11,940 nucleotides of DNA from Treponema sp. (GCA_031288815.1 JAITQR010000112.1:1-11940), one strand, 5' to 3'. Counted from the first letter of the stretch, positions 1 through 6,774 are shown. Program-made: numbers and translations. Notes: generated by a model from the letters alone, not told the origin.

Positions 1-801
1 GACGTGATCATCCTGGGCGGCATGGGGCTGAAATACGACGATTACCTTTTCTTCAAGGATACCCTGGAGGAGGGGGGTGCCCTTTCCCGCACGGTGATGT
101 TCGTCCATACCGCTTCCGACCCCACGGTTGAGTGCCTCATGATCCCCGATATGTCCCTGGCGGTGGCGGAGCAGTTCGCCCTCCAGGACAAGGACGTGCT
201 GGTTCTCCTGACCGACATGACCAACTTTGCCGATGCCATGAAGGAAATCTCGATTATCCAGGAGCAGGTTCCCAGTAACCGGGGTTACCCGGGGGATCTG
301 TACTCCCAGCTTGCCAGCCGTTACGAAAAGGCCGTGGACTTCGATACCTCCGGCTCCATCACCATCCTGGGGGTAACCACCATGCCCGGCGACGACGTAA
401 CCCACCCGGTGCCGGACAATACGGGTTACATCACCGAAGGCCAGTATTACCTGAAAAACGGCCGTATCGAACCCTTCGGTTCCCTCTCCCGTCTCAAGCA
501 GCAGGTAAACGGCAAGACCAGGCCGGATCACCGGGCCCTTATGGACGGGATGATCAAGCTCTACTCCTCTTACCGGGATACCCTGGAAAAGAAGGCCATG
601 GGCTTTATCATGACCCCCTGGGACGACAAGCTGCTCAAATACGGGGAATCTTTCGAGCGGCAAATGATGGATCTTTCGGTGAATATCCCCCTGGAACGGG
701 CCCTGGATCTGGGCTGGGAGATCCTGGCCGACTGTTTCAGTCCCGAGGAAACCGGTTTGCGCACCGAACTCATCGACAAATTCTGGCCTAAGAAGGATTA
801 A
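1..801 (+). CDS. atpB: V-type ATPase/synthase subunit B, 3' part (5' end outside window)
   Basis: Non-catalytic regulatory B subunit of the peripheral V1 head, which alternates with catalytic A subunits in an A3B3 hexamer on the cytoplasmic face. The frame is open from base 1 and ends with TAA at 799-801. The visible 266 residues carry B-subunit landmarks: [35 protein letters not shown], a TSGSIT segment, [11 protein letters not shown] and SLSRLKQ. Family members are about 430-470 residues, so roughly the N-terminal third to two fifths is missing to the left. The GTG at 4-6 is an internal valine, not the real start. atpD starts 8 bp downstream, consistent with one operon. Family identity is very secure. 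Whether the complex mainly hydrolyses or makes ATP cannot be read from this gene. Confidence 0.96.
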   Translation, partial: DVIILGGMGLKYDDYLFFKDTLEEGGALSRTVMFVHTASDPTVECLMIPDMSLAVAEQFALQDKDVLVLLTDMTNFADAMKEISIIQEQVPSNRGYPGDLYSQLASRYEKAVDFDTSGSITILGVTTMPGDDVTHPVPDNTGYITEGQYYLKNGRIEPFGSLSRLKQQVNGKTRPDHRALMDGMIKLYSSYRDTLEKKAMGFIMTPWDDKLLKYGESFERQMMDLSVNIPLERALDLGWEILADCFSPEETGLRTELIDKFWPKKD

Positions 802-809
802 GGGCATCC

Positions 810-1412
810 ATGGCGAAGATCAAGCTTACCAAAAATGAGCTGAAAAAACAGAAAGACTCCCTCAAAATGTACCAGCGCTACCTGCCCACCCTGATGCTGA
901 AAAAACAGCAGCTTCAGGGGGAGATCCGTACCACCGAAGCCCGGATCAGGGAACTGCGGGAAGAGCGGGAACGGCAGGACGAGGCCTTTAAGAAATGGGT
1001 GGGGGTTTTCGGGGAGAAGGGGATCTTTACCCCGGAGATCCTCAGGATTACCCGGATAAAGACCGCCCAGGGCAATATCGCCGGGGTGGCAATCCCCCTG
1101 TTTGAAGGCGCCGATTTTGAAACCGCCTCCTACGACCTGGCCCGTACCCCCCTTTGGCTCGATCTGGCGGTGGAGAAGCTCAAGCAGGCCTTCCTGGTGG
1201 ATCTGGAGGCCGAAGTGGTGGAGGAACAGCGCCGCAGGCTGGACCACGAGCTGCGGATCACCACCCAGCGGGTGAACCTTTTCGAGAAGATCAAGATCCC
1301 CGAGACCAGGGGAAACATCAAAAAAATTCAAGTGTACCTGGGGGATCAGCAAACCTCCGCGGTGGTGCGGGGCAAGATCGCCAAGACCGGGCTAGAGAGG
1401 GCCGCCAAATGA
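810..1412 (+). CDS. atpD: V-type ATPase/synthase subunit D (central stalk)
   Basis: Subunit D is the rotating central shaft that links the A3B3 head to the membrane ring. The 200-residue product has the usual length and layout. An N-terminal helix begins MAKIKLTKNELKKQKDSL and runs into heptad-like, Lys/Glu/Gln-rich sequence (about residues 5-60). A middle globular part follows, then a second long helix (about 120-165) that would pair with the first as an antiparallel coiled coil. ATG 810 follows atpB by 8 bp, with AAGGG at 800-804 as ribosome-binding site. The stop TGA (1410-1412) overlaps the ATG of atpI, so the two are probably translationally coupled. The last residues (IAKTGLERAAK) are basic. 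Confidence rests on the N-terminal motif and on the position between B and I. Confidence 0.93.
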   Translation: MAKIKLTKNELKKQKDSLKMYQRYLPTLMLKKQQLQGEIRTTEARIRELREERERQDEAFKKWVGVFGEKGIFTPEILRITRIKTAQGNIAGVAIPLFEGADFETASYDLARTPLWLDLAVEKLKQAFLVDLEAEVVEEQRRRLDHELRITTQRVNLFEKIKIPETRGNIKKIQVYLGDQQTSAVVRGKIAKTGLERAAK

Positions 1413-3364
1413 TAGTACCCATGAAAAAGGTGTCCCTGATTATTCAGGATAAGACCCAGGACGAAGCCCTGGACAGGCTCCGGGAGCTGGGGGTGTTGCA
1501 CCTGGAAAAACGGAACGTCTCCTCCGAGGCCCTGGCGAAGATCTTCGACCGGAAAGCCCGGGGGGACAGCGCCATGGCCCTTATCCGGCCCGCCAAGGCT
1601 TCCCGGAAGAAGGAGGAGCAGGCGCCCCAGAAGGATCGGCCCCCTTTCGGCCGCCGGGTCAGCGACGCGGTGAATGCGGAGACGGATTTTTATTCGGTAG
1701 ACGCGGCGGACGCCGCCCGGCCCGACCTTATCGACCTGCTGGTGGGCTGGGGCAGGGAGAGGAAGGCCATGGAGGATCGGCTGACCCTTCTGGGCCGGGA
1801 ACGGGAGCGCATCCGGCGCTGGGGGAACTTTAAGCCCCAGTCCATTCATGAACTGGCGGAAGCCGGTCTTTCCCTTTTCATCTACGAGCTTTCCCCCCAG
1901 GCTTTCGAGAACATTCCCCCGGATACCCGGTATATCCTCATGGGGCGGGACAAAGATTCGGTCTATATCCTGGTCCTGGATAAGGAGATCCCCGGCTTGG
2001 CGCCCCTGGCCCTTCCCGAGAAATCCCTGGCGGAGATCGATGCGGAGATGGAGGAACTGACCGGGGAGATCAAGGCCATAGACAGCCGTTTTGCCGCCTT
2101 TGCCAACCGTATGCCCGCCCTGGAAAAGGACATGGCGGATATTCAGGGGCATATTGAATACGAGAGCGCCCGGGCGGCCCTTGAGCGGGTGGAGGAGATA
2201 CCCCGGGAATACGCCCTTTCCTGGTTTACCGGTTTTGTCCCCCAGGAAGATCTGGGGCATGTGAAGCGGGCCGCGGCGGAAAACAACTGGGCCCTCCTGG
2301 CCGATGATCCGGGCGCTGACGATATGGTGCCGACTAAGCTGAAAAACAACCGGCTGGCAAGCTTGATACGCCCCCTGACGGACTTTCTGGAGGTGGTGCC
2401 GGGTTACAACGAGATCGACATCTCGGGCTTTTTCCTTTTCTTTTTTGTTATTTTCTTCGGCATGATATTCGGCGACGCGGGCTACGGCGCCCTGATCCTG
2501 CTGGCCTGCGCCTTCGGTATGCTCAAGACCGCGAAAAAAGGCGTTCCCCCGGTACTCAAGCTCCTCCTCCTTTTGGGGCTTTCCAACTTTACCTGGGGCC
2601 TCTTAACCTGTTCCTGGTTCGGCCTGAAATCCGCCCAGGTTCCCGGTTTTTTGCAGAACCTCTCCCTGCCCCTCATTTCAAACGTTACGGCGGACAGGTC
2701 GGCCTTTGACAAAGCCATAGTTCAGCAGAACCTGATCATCTTCTGTTTTTCCCTGGCCCTGTTGCAGCTTTCAATCGGGCACCTCCTGGCCATTGCCCAC
2801 GACAGGTCCCTCAAGATATTGGGGCATATCGGCAATATCGCCATGCTGGGGGGAATGTACTTCATCATACTTTCGCTCATAGCCAGCAACGAGGCCCGGC
2901 AGATACCCCTGTACCCGGCGGCGATCTACTTTTTTGCCGGCGGTTTCGCGCTGAATTTTGTGTTTGCCGGTTACGAGGGAAGCATAGGCCGCTCAATTCT
3001 GGAGAGCCTGAAAAATATTATTTCGGTGATACTGGGCATTGCCAATGTTTTTTCCGACATCATGTCCTATATCAGGCTTTGGGCGGTGGGCCTTGCGGGG
3101 GCGGCGATTGCCGATACGGTGGATACCATGGCCGCCCAGATCGGCGGGATAGCCGGTCCCGTGGTGGTTCATTTTATCGTGTTTGTTCTTGCGGGGGTTC
3201 TTTTGATCTTCGGCCACGGGTTAAACCTGATCCTTAACGTCCTTTCGGTGCTGGTTCACGGCGTCCGGCTCAACACGCTGGAATTTTCCGGGCATGTCGG
3301 GCTTACCTGGGCGGGTATCGCCTACAAACCTTTCGCAAAACCTGCTATTCGTTCCCGCGAATAG
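1409..3364 (+). CDS. atpI: V-type ATPase/synthase subunit I (a-subunit, membrane stator)
   Basis: Subunit I forms the stator ion half-channels next to the K ring. The open frame extends far upstream inside atpD, but the start is set at ATG 1409 (MIVPMKKVSLIIQDK). It overlaps the atpD stop as ATGA and has AGAGAGG at 1394-1400. ATG 1421 (MKKV) is a less likely alternative. The product has 651 residues. About residues 1-330 are a cytoplasmic, charged, partly coiled-coil domain. About 335-630 form a membrane domain with roughly eight hydrophobic segments. The family signature FGMIFGDAGYG lies at 350-360. SYIRLWAVGLAGA contains Arg556, equivalent to the essential ion-path arginine of this family. 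A second conserved arginine is Arg620 in VHGVRLNTLEF. The stop codon lies in the 3' arm of a hairpin (3344-3365). Confidence 0.95.
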   Translation: MIVPMKKVSLIIQDKTQDEALDRLRELGVLHLEKRNVSSEALAKIFDRKARGDSAMALIRPAKASRKKEEQAPQKDRPPFGRRVSDAVNAETDFYSVDAADAARPDLIDLLVGWGRERKAMEDRLTLLGRERERIRRWGNFKPQSIHELAEAGLSLFIYELSPQAFENIPPDTRYILMGRDKDSVYILVLDKEIPGLAPLALPEKSLAEIDAEMEELTGEIKAIDSRFAAFANRMPALEKDMADIQGHIEYESARAALERVEEIPREYALSWFTGFVPQEDLGHVKRAAAENNWALLADDPGADDMVPTKLKNNRLASLIRPLTDFLEVVPGYNEIDISGFFLFFFVIFFGMIFGDAGYGALILLACAFGMLKTAKKGVPPVLKLLLLLGLSNFTWGLLTCSWFGLKSAQVPGFLQNLSLPLISNVTADRSAFDKAIVQQNLIIFCFSLALLQLSIGHLLAIAHDRSLKILGHIGNIAMLGGMYFIILSLIASNEARQIPLYPAAIYFFAGGFALNFVFAGYEGSIGRSILESLKNIISVILGIANVFSDIMSYIRLWAVGLAGAAIADTVDTMAAQIGGIAGPVVVHFIVFVLAGVLLIFGHGLNLILNVLSVLVHGVRLNTLEFSGHVGLTWAGIAYKPFAKPAIRSRE

Positions 3365-3365
3365 C
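3344..3365 (+). repeat. Perfect 8-bp hairpin spanning the atpI stop codon
   Basis: GCTATTCG (3344-3351) and CGAATAGC (3358-3365) are perfect reverse complements around a 6-nt loop. The TAG stop of atpI lies inside the right arm. No T-run follows, so it is not a standard intrinsic terminator. A second hairpin starts 9 nt later. The fold is seen directly; a role in mRNA processing or stability between atpI and atpK is inference. Confidence 0.6.
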
Positions 3366-3374
3366 GCCAGGAAA

Positions 3375-3400
3375 CCTCTGAAAACTTCGGTTTTGAGAGG
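3375..3400 (+). repeat. Stem-loop with UUCG tetraloop between atpI and atpK
   Basis: CCTCTGAAAAC (3375-3385) pairs with GTTTTGAGAGG (3390-3400) around TTCG, with one internal G-G mismatch. The loop is closed by C-G, giving the unusually stable C(UUCG)G tetraloop. There is no T-run after it, so strong termination is unlikely. In the 99-bp atpI-atpK spacer it could block exonucleases or be a processing point that lets the K-ring subunit be made in excess. It might equally be a member of a dispersed palindromic repeat family. Confidence 0.6.
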
Positions 3401-3463
3401 CGTCCATAACAGAGGAGATACGCCGGTTAATCCCCGGTGACTTCAAGAACGAGGAGTAAAGAT

Positions 3464-3916
3464 ATGAATTTAGGATTGATAGGCGCGGGACTGGTGATGG
3501 GTCTTTCCGCCGTAGGTTCGGCAATCGGTATCGGCATCGCGGGTCAGGCGGTTATCGGTGCGTGGAAAAAATGCTATATCGCCAACAAGCCCGCGCCCAT
3601 GACCCTGCTTGCCTTTGGCGGGGCGCCCTTAACCCAGACTTTCTACGGTTATATTTTGGGCTTTCTCTTTATGAAGCCCGCGGCCCTGGCGGTGGTGAAC
3701 GATCCGCAGCGCGGTTCCCTCTTCTTGGGTATCGGTATCGCCTCCGGGCTTGCCATAGCCTTTTCCGCCATTGCCCAGGGCCAGGCGGGGGCCGCCGGCG
3801 CCGACGCCACCGGCGAGACCGGCAAGGGCTTTGTCAACTACATGATGATCGTGGGGATCTGCGAAACCGTGGCTATCTTCGCCATGGTCCTTTCCATGAT
3901 CAGCCTGAGCCTGTAA
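3464..3916 (+). CDS. atpK: V-type ATPase/synthase subunit K (proteolipid ring subunit)
   Basis: Subunit K forms the membrane rotor ring that carries the coupling ion. Start ATG 3464 is preferred over the GTG at 3437 because GAGGAG (3451-3456) lies 7 nt upstream and the protein then begins directly with the first membrane helix (MNLGLIGAGLVMGLSAVGSA). The product has 150 residues with four hydrophobic helices, that is two fused hairpins. The second hairpin holds the ion-binding carboxylate Glu134 (GICETVAIFAMVLSM). At the equivalent place the first hairpin has Thr57-Gln58 (PLTQTFYGYILGF) instead of an acid, so there is one carboxylate per four helices, as in V-type rings. Gln105 (SAIAQGQAG) is also present. 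The Thr-Gln, Gln and Glu set resembles the sodium site of Enterococcus hirae NtpK. Sodium use is inference. Confidence 0.94.
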   Translation: MNLGLIGAGLVMGLSAVGSAIGIGIAGQAVIGAWKKCYIANKPAPMTLLAFGGAPLTQTFYGYILGFLFMKPAALAVVNDPQRGSLFLGIGIASGLAIAFSAIAQGQAGAAGADATGETGKGFVNYMMIVGICETVAIFAMVLSMISLSL

Positions 3917-3923
3917 CCATTTC

Positions 3924-5081
3924 TTGAGGCAAAGAAGCGCCGTAAAGATAGGCGGCTTTGATCATGTAGAGCCCGTTTACGTGGGGGGCGGTCATCCGGT
4001 GGTAATTCAAACCATGTGGAAAGACCGCCTTTCCTTTGCGGATCTTGAGGGAAAGGCCGGGGAAGCCACGCTTGCCCGGATAGGGCGGCTTAAAAAAATG
4101 GGCTGCGGCCTTCTCCGCTTTGCCGTTCCGGACAGGGAAGCCGCGGAGGTTCTGGGAAAACTTGCCGGCATGGTAAGCCTCCCCCTGGTGGCGGACATTC
4201 ATTTCGATTACCGCATAGCCCTCCGCTGTCTCGATTTTCCCATTGCCAAGATACGGATCAATCCCGGTAACATCGGCAGCCCCGGCAAGGTGGAGGCGGT
4301 GCTTTCCAAGGCCAGGGCCGGGGGAAGGCCCATCCGCATCGGGGTAAACGCCGGAAGCCTGCCCCAGGATCTGCGCCGCCGGGTGGATCGGGGGGACATG
4401 GAAAGCGCCCGGGCCCTGGTGGAGGCCGCGGAGCGGGAGCTTGCGGTTTTCCGCCAATCCGGTTTTTCAGACGTCCTGGTCTCCATGAAAGCCTCGGGAA
4501 TTGCCGATACTATAAAGGCAAACCGTATCCTGGCGCAAAGGGAAGGGGCCGGCGGATCCTCCGGCGTGGCGGGAAACTCCGCCGAACTCCCCCCTCTTCA
4601 TATCGGGGTAACCGAGGCCGGCCCCCTTATCGCCGGGGTAACCAGGAGCGCCCTCGCCCTGGGGGCCCTGCTTGCCGAGGGAATCGGCGACACCATCCGG
4701 GTGTCCCTTTCGGATACCATGGAGAACGAGGTTATTGCCGGGCGGGAGATCCTCCGGGCGGTTCCGGAAATAGCCCCCTCCCCGGGGACCCTTCCTTGCG
4801 GGGGGGTGCGGATCGTGTCCTGCCCCCGCTGCGGCCGGCACGGCTTTGACACCCACGGTTTTACCGAACGGTGGCTGCCCCGGCTCTACAGCCTGGACAG
4901 GGATATCACCGTCGCCGTTATGGGCTGCGTGGTAAACGGCCCCGGGGAGGCCAGGCATGCGGATCTGGGCATTACCGGCGCGGGGGATCGGGTGCTTATC
5001 TTCCGCCACGGAGAGGTAATCCGGACCATCGGCGCGGGGGAGGCGGACAAGGCCTTTGAGGAGGAGCTTGAGCGCCTGTAA
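3924..5081 (+). CDS. ispG: 4-hydroxy-3-methylbut-2-enyl-diphosphate synthase (IspG/GcpE)
   Basis: IspG is a 4Fe-4S enzyme that reduces ME-cPP to HMBPP in the MEP isoprenoid pathway. The 385-residue protein has a TIM-barrel N-terminal part (VKIGG, ADIHFDYRIAL, KIRINPGNIG, GVNAGSLP) and a C-terminal cluster domain. The cluster ligands are Cys300 and Cys303 (SCPRCGRHG), Cys335 (MGCVVNGPGEA) and Glu342. These are offset by exactly 30 from E. coli Cys270, Cys273, Cys305 and Glu312. A Gly/Ser/Ala-rich stretch at about residues 207-223 looks like an inserted linker before HIGVTEAG. The start is TTG 3924: an in-frame TGA lies at 3906-3908, and starting later would lose the conserved VKIGG region. I see no good ribosome-binding site, and the gene begins 7 bp after the atpK stop, so coupling to atpK is plausible. 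Confidence 0.93.
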   Translation: MRQRSAVKIGGFDHVEPVYVGGGHPVVIQTMWKDRLSFADLEGKAGEATLARIGRLKKMGCGLLRFAVPDREAAEVLGKLAGMVSLPLVADIHFDYRIALRCLDFPIAKIRINPGNIGSPGKVEAVLSKARAGGRPIRIGVNAGSLPQDLRRRVDRGDMESARALVEAAERELAVFRQSGFSDVLVSMKASGIADTIKANRILAQREGAGGSSGVAGNSAELPPLHIGVTEAGPLIAGVTRSALALGALLAEGIGDTIRVSLSDTMENEVIAGREILRAVPEIAPSPGTLPCGGVRIVSCPRCGRHGFDTHGFTERWLPRLYSLDRDITVAVMGCVVNGPGEARHADLGITGAGDRVLIFRHGEVIRTIGAGEADKAFEEELERL

Positions 5082-5091
5082 AGGGCTTTTT
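5071..5091 (+). terminator. Weak candidate terminator at the end of ispG
   Basis: AGC(G)CC at 5071-5076 can pair with GGGCT (5083-5087), using GG and GCT with one bulged G, followed by TTTTT at 5087-5091. The stem is short and includes the ispG stop codon. Partial termination is possible, but this is weaker than the hairpin at 6338-6363. Confidence 0.25.
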
Positions 5092-5128
5092 AAGGCTCTC
5101 CCGGCCTGTTAACAGTAAAGGCGGAGGT

Positions 5129-6307
5129 ATGAGAAACCGTTTTCTCCGTTTTTGTCTTGGCGGCAAGAACTTTTTTCTGTTGTTCCTCCTTCTGGGCGGC
5201 GTTTTTGTTTATGCTCAGATCCCGCCGGCAAATCCCTGGTGGTACGCCCTGGAGCAGGGAAAGTTCCTCTTCCGCAGCGGGGATTACGGCAAGGCCTTGC
5301 TTTCCTTTGAGGACGCCCGCCGCCAGCGGCAGAGCATGTACGCCGCCATGGAACAGGATATGATCAATTTTCTCTCCCTTCCCGAAGTCCGCGGGCTGGG
5401 AGATTCCCTGATCCTCCTGGAGGCCTATATTGCCGACCGGGGACAGGTAAGCGCCGCCGCCGCCTTACGGGAGCTGTACTACCGGGTTCCCAAAGACTCC
5501 CTGAACGATTCGGCGCGGCGGGCCCTGGCGGAGTTGTCCCGGTTAAAGAACTACCCGGAGGCGGAGTACTGGATAGGGGAGACCTACCGGGCCGAAGGGG
5601 AATTGGGTGTGGCCCTGGGACAGTTTGAGAAGGCCTACACCCAGCGGGATACCCTTGAAAACTCCGGCTTCGATCTTGAACTGCTCTACAAAATAGCGGA
5701 CGTGAACCGGGTGCGTCATGAATATACGAAAATGGAGCGGAGGCTCCTGGAGATCCTGGAGGGAACCGCGCTGGACGGCAGTCCCCGGGACAGCCTCTGG
5801 GTCGGAACCGGCGGCGCCCAGCGTTTTGCCCGTAGCGCCATGGCCCGGATACTGGAAAACGACGGCGTCGGCCGTTTTCTGACCATGTACCGCTACAATA
5901 ACACGGGAGTGGAACGGGCCCACCGGCTTCTGGGCTTCTACTACTTTGCCACGGGCCGCCAAAGTCCCGGCCCGGCACGGGATCATCTGACATTTGCCTT
6001 TCTTATCCAGAGCACGGTGCTCCTTGAGGAAGTACTCCGCGGCCGTTTTGACTATACCTTTACCGATCTTGAATCCCTCCTGGAAGAGGCGAGGCGGAAA
6101 CCCGCCCTGCTTTCCTACCTGGAAGAATGCGAATACTATAAAACCGCCTATTACCTGGGCAACGCCCTTTATGGAGACGGTAAAACGCGGACCGCCCGGG
6201 AATTTTGGACCTTCCTTGCCGGCCAGGAAGAGGCCGGTGAATGGCGGGGCAGGGCCCGGGCCCAGCTCCAAAGCCCCTTTGTGGAAAAGGCCGTGGAAAA
6301 TCCCTAG
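5129..6307 (+). CDS. Secreted TPR-repeat protein of unknown function
   Basis: I do not recognise this as a named gene. The 392-residue product starts with a clear signal peptide: basic MRNR, hydrophobic FFLLFLLLGGVFV, and a type I signal peptidase site after Ala29 (VYA|QIPP). There is no lipobox cysteine, so it is probably a soluble periplasmic protein. The mature part is helical with TPR-like units: about residues 35-65 (ALEQGKFLFRSGDYGKALLSF), about 145-175 (EAEYWIGETYRAEGELGVAL) and a C-terminal one about 335-365 (AYYLGNALYGDGKTRTAREF). Such repeats usually bind partner proteins. AAGG at 5118-5121 lies 7 nt before ATG 5129; the GGAGG at 5123-5127 is too close to be useful. It lies 47 bp after ispG and is followed by a terminator, so it probably ends this transcription unit. 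It may be a spirochaete-specific envelope protein. Confidence 0.72.
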   Translation: MRNRFLRFCLGGKNFFLLFLLLGGVFVYAQIPPANPWWYALEQGKFLFRSGDYGKALLSFEDARRQRQSMYAAMEQDMINFLSLPEVRGLGDSLILLEAYIADRGQVSAAAALRELYYRVPKDSLNDSARRALAELSRLKNYPEAEYWIGETYRAEGELGVALGQFEKAYTQRDTLENSGFDLELLYKIADVNRVRHEYTKMERRLLEILEGTALDGSPRDSLWVGTGGAQRFARSAMARILENDGVGRFLTMYRYNNTGVERAHRLLGFYYFATGRQSPGPARDHLTFAFLIQSTVLLEEVLRGRFDYTFTDLESLLEEARRKPALLSYLEECEYYKTAYYLGNALYGDGKTRTAREFWTFLAGQEEAGEWRGRARAQLQSPFVEKAVENP

Positions 6308-6309
6308 AA

Positions 6310-6332
6310 GTTTGTCGCGCTTCGCGCGTAAA
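6310..6332 (+). repeat. Palindromic repeat, copy 1 (GTTTGTYGCGCTTC type)
   Basis: A 23-bp element begins 2 bp after the stop of the TPR gene. It contains the perfect hairpin CGCGC-TTC-GCGCG (6316-6328) flanked by GTTTGT and TAAA. A second copy with only three differences lies at 6775-6797, also just after a gene end. One pair of differences keeps a base pair (C-G here, T-A there). Confidence 0.55.
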
Positions 6333-6337
6333 GCTCC

Positions 6338-6363
6338 AAAAATCGCCGGGCAGGCGATTTTTT
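6338..6363 (+). terminator. Probable Rho-independent terminator after the TPR gene
   Basis: AAAAATCGCC (6338-6347) and GGCGATTTTT (6353-6362) form a perfect 10-bp stem with loop GGGCA, and the right arm ends in a run of six T (6358-6363). The A-run on the left makes it potentially bidirectional. It lies 30 bp after the TPR stop and separates the ispG/TPR unit from the promoter at 6508. Confidence 0.7.
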
Positions 6364-6373
6364 ACCCCGCAAA

Positions 6374-6401
6374 CTCCGTTCGAACCAAAGGTTCGCAGGA
6401 G
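6374..6401 (+). repeat. Imperfect inverted repeat (CTCC..CGAACC-AAA-GGTTCG..GGAG)
   Basis: CGAACC (6381-6386) and GGTTCG (6390-6395) pair around AAA. CTCC (6374-6377) and GGAG (6398-6401) extend the stem after a 3/2-nt internal loop. ACTCCG at 6373-6378 can instead pair with CGGAGT at 6431-6436, so alternative folds exist. It looks like a compact intergenic palindromic element of unknown role. Confidence 0.45.
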
Positions 6402-6412
6402 CCGGATAATCG

Positions 6413-6444
6413 GGATTTTCGCGGCCCTGGCGGAGTAAAAATCC
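6413..6444 (+). repeat. Inverted repeat GGATTTT...AAAATCC
   Basis: GGATTTT (6413-6419) and AAAATCC (6438-6444) pair, with CGC (6420-6422) and GCG (6430-6432) extending the stem inward. It is the fourth dyad in about 135 bp after the TPR gene. No T-run follows on the plus strand. Reading the minus strand does not give a convincing terminator either. Confidence 0.4.
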
Positions 6445-6507
6445 ACCAGTGCGGCAGGCTCTTAGCGGTTGTTACGGGGCTCGCGCCGAATATCCCGGAT
6501 TCCGGCG

Positions 6508-6537
6508 TTGACAGTCCGGGTCGGTTTGTAGTATCTT
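6508..6537 (+). promoter_or_regulatory. Sigma-70-type promoter for the zinc-ribbon/rpsT unit
   Basis: TTGACA at 6508-6513 is a perfect -35 box. TATCTT at 6532-6537 (18-bp spacer) matches four of six -10 positions. TAGTAT at 6529-6534 (15-bp spacer) is an alternative. It lies about 50 bp upstream of the zinc-ribbon start and downstream of a terminator, as expected for a new transcription unit. The -10 region is covered by the dyad at 6530-6548. Confidence 0.5.
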
Positions 6538-6548
6538 TCTAAGATACT
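6530..6548. promoter_or_regulatory. 8-bp inverted repeat overlapping the -10 region, possible operator
   Basis: AGTATCTT (6530-6537) and AAGATACT (6541-6548) are perfect inverted repeats with a 3-bp spacer, placed over the -10 box and probable start point. AGTCCG (6513-6518) and CGGACT (6553-6558) form an outer dyad. A repressor site or a 5'-end RNA hairpin would both fit. No regulator can be named. Confidence 0.35.
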
Positions 6549-6589
6549 GTTACGGACTCTTAAGCCCGCAATTTCAAGGAGAAAAATCT

Positions 6590-6760
6590 ATGGCTCAGGC
6601 CAGTAAAAACGCCCGTACATCGAGTTCCACCCAGAAATTTTTCTGTTCCTGCGGCGGCGAAATCAAGATGAAGACGCTGTTTGAAAACGGAAAAGTCAAA
6701 AACGTGGCCGAATGTGAAAAATGCAAACGGCTGGAACGGCGTCCTTCTGATTTTAAATAA
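6590..6760 (+). CDS. Small basic zinc-ribbon protein, unknown function
   Basis: A 56-residue protein starting at ATG 6590 with AAGGAG (6576-6581) 8 nt upstream and stopping at TAA 6758-6760. Four cysteines form a probable zinc site: Cys19-x-Cys21 (FFCSCGGEIKMK) and Cys42-x2-Cys45 (AECEKCKRLERR). The protein is basic (13 Lys/Arg against 6 Asp/Glu), with a polar, Ser/Thr-rich and probably flexible N-terminus (residues 2-15). It has the size and charge of a small ribosomal or nucleic-acid-binding zinc ribbon, but I do not recognise it as bL31, bL33, bL36 or another standard r-protein. It lies behind its own promoter and 170 bp upstream of rpsT, which supports a translation-related role by context only. 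Confidence 0.75.
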   Translation: MAQASKNARTSSSTQKFFCSCGGEIKMKTLFENGKVKNVAECEKCKRLERRPSDFK

Positions 6761-6774
6761 AGCTGGTTCTGGCG

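Noticed and set aside
1346..2260. 304-codon minus-strand open frame within atpI
   Set aside because: It lies fully antisense to a confident gene, has low-complexity Gly/Pro/Leu composition and no family motif. Long antisense frames are common in GC-rich coding DNA.
5994..6542. Plus-strand 182-codon frame running from the TPR gene through the intergenic repeats
   Set aside because: It overlaps the TPR gene in another frame, then reads through palindromes and a terminator. The translation has no domain-like character.
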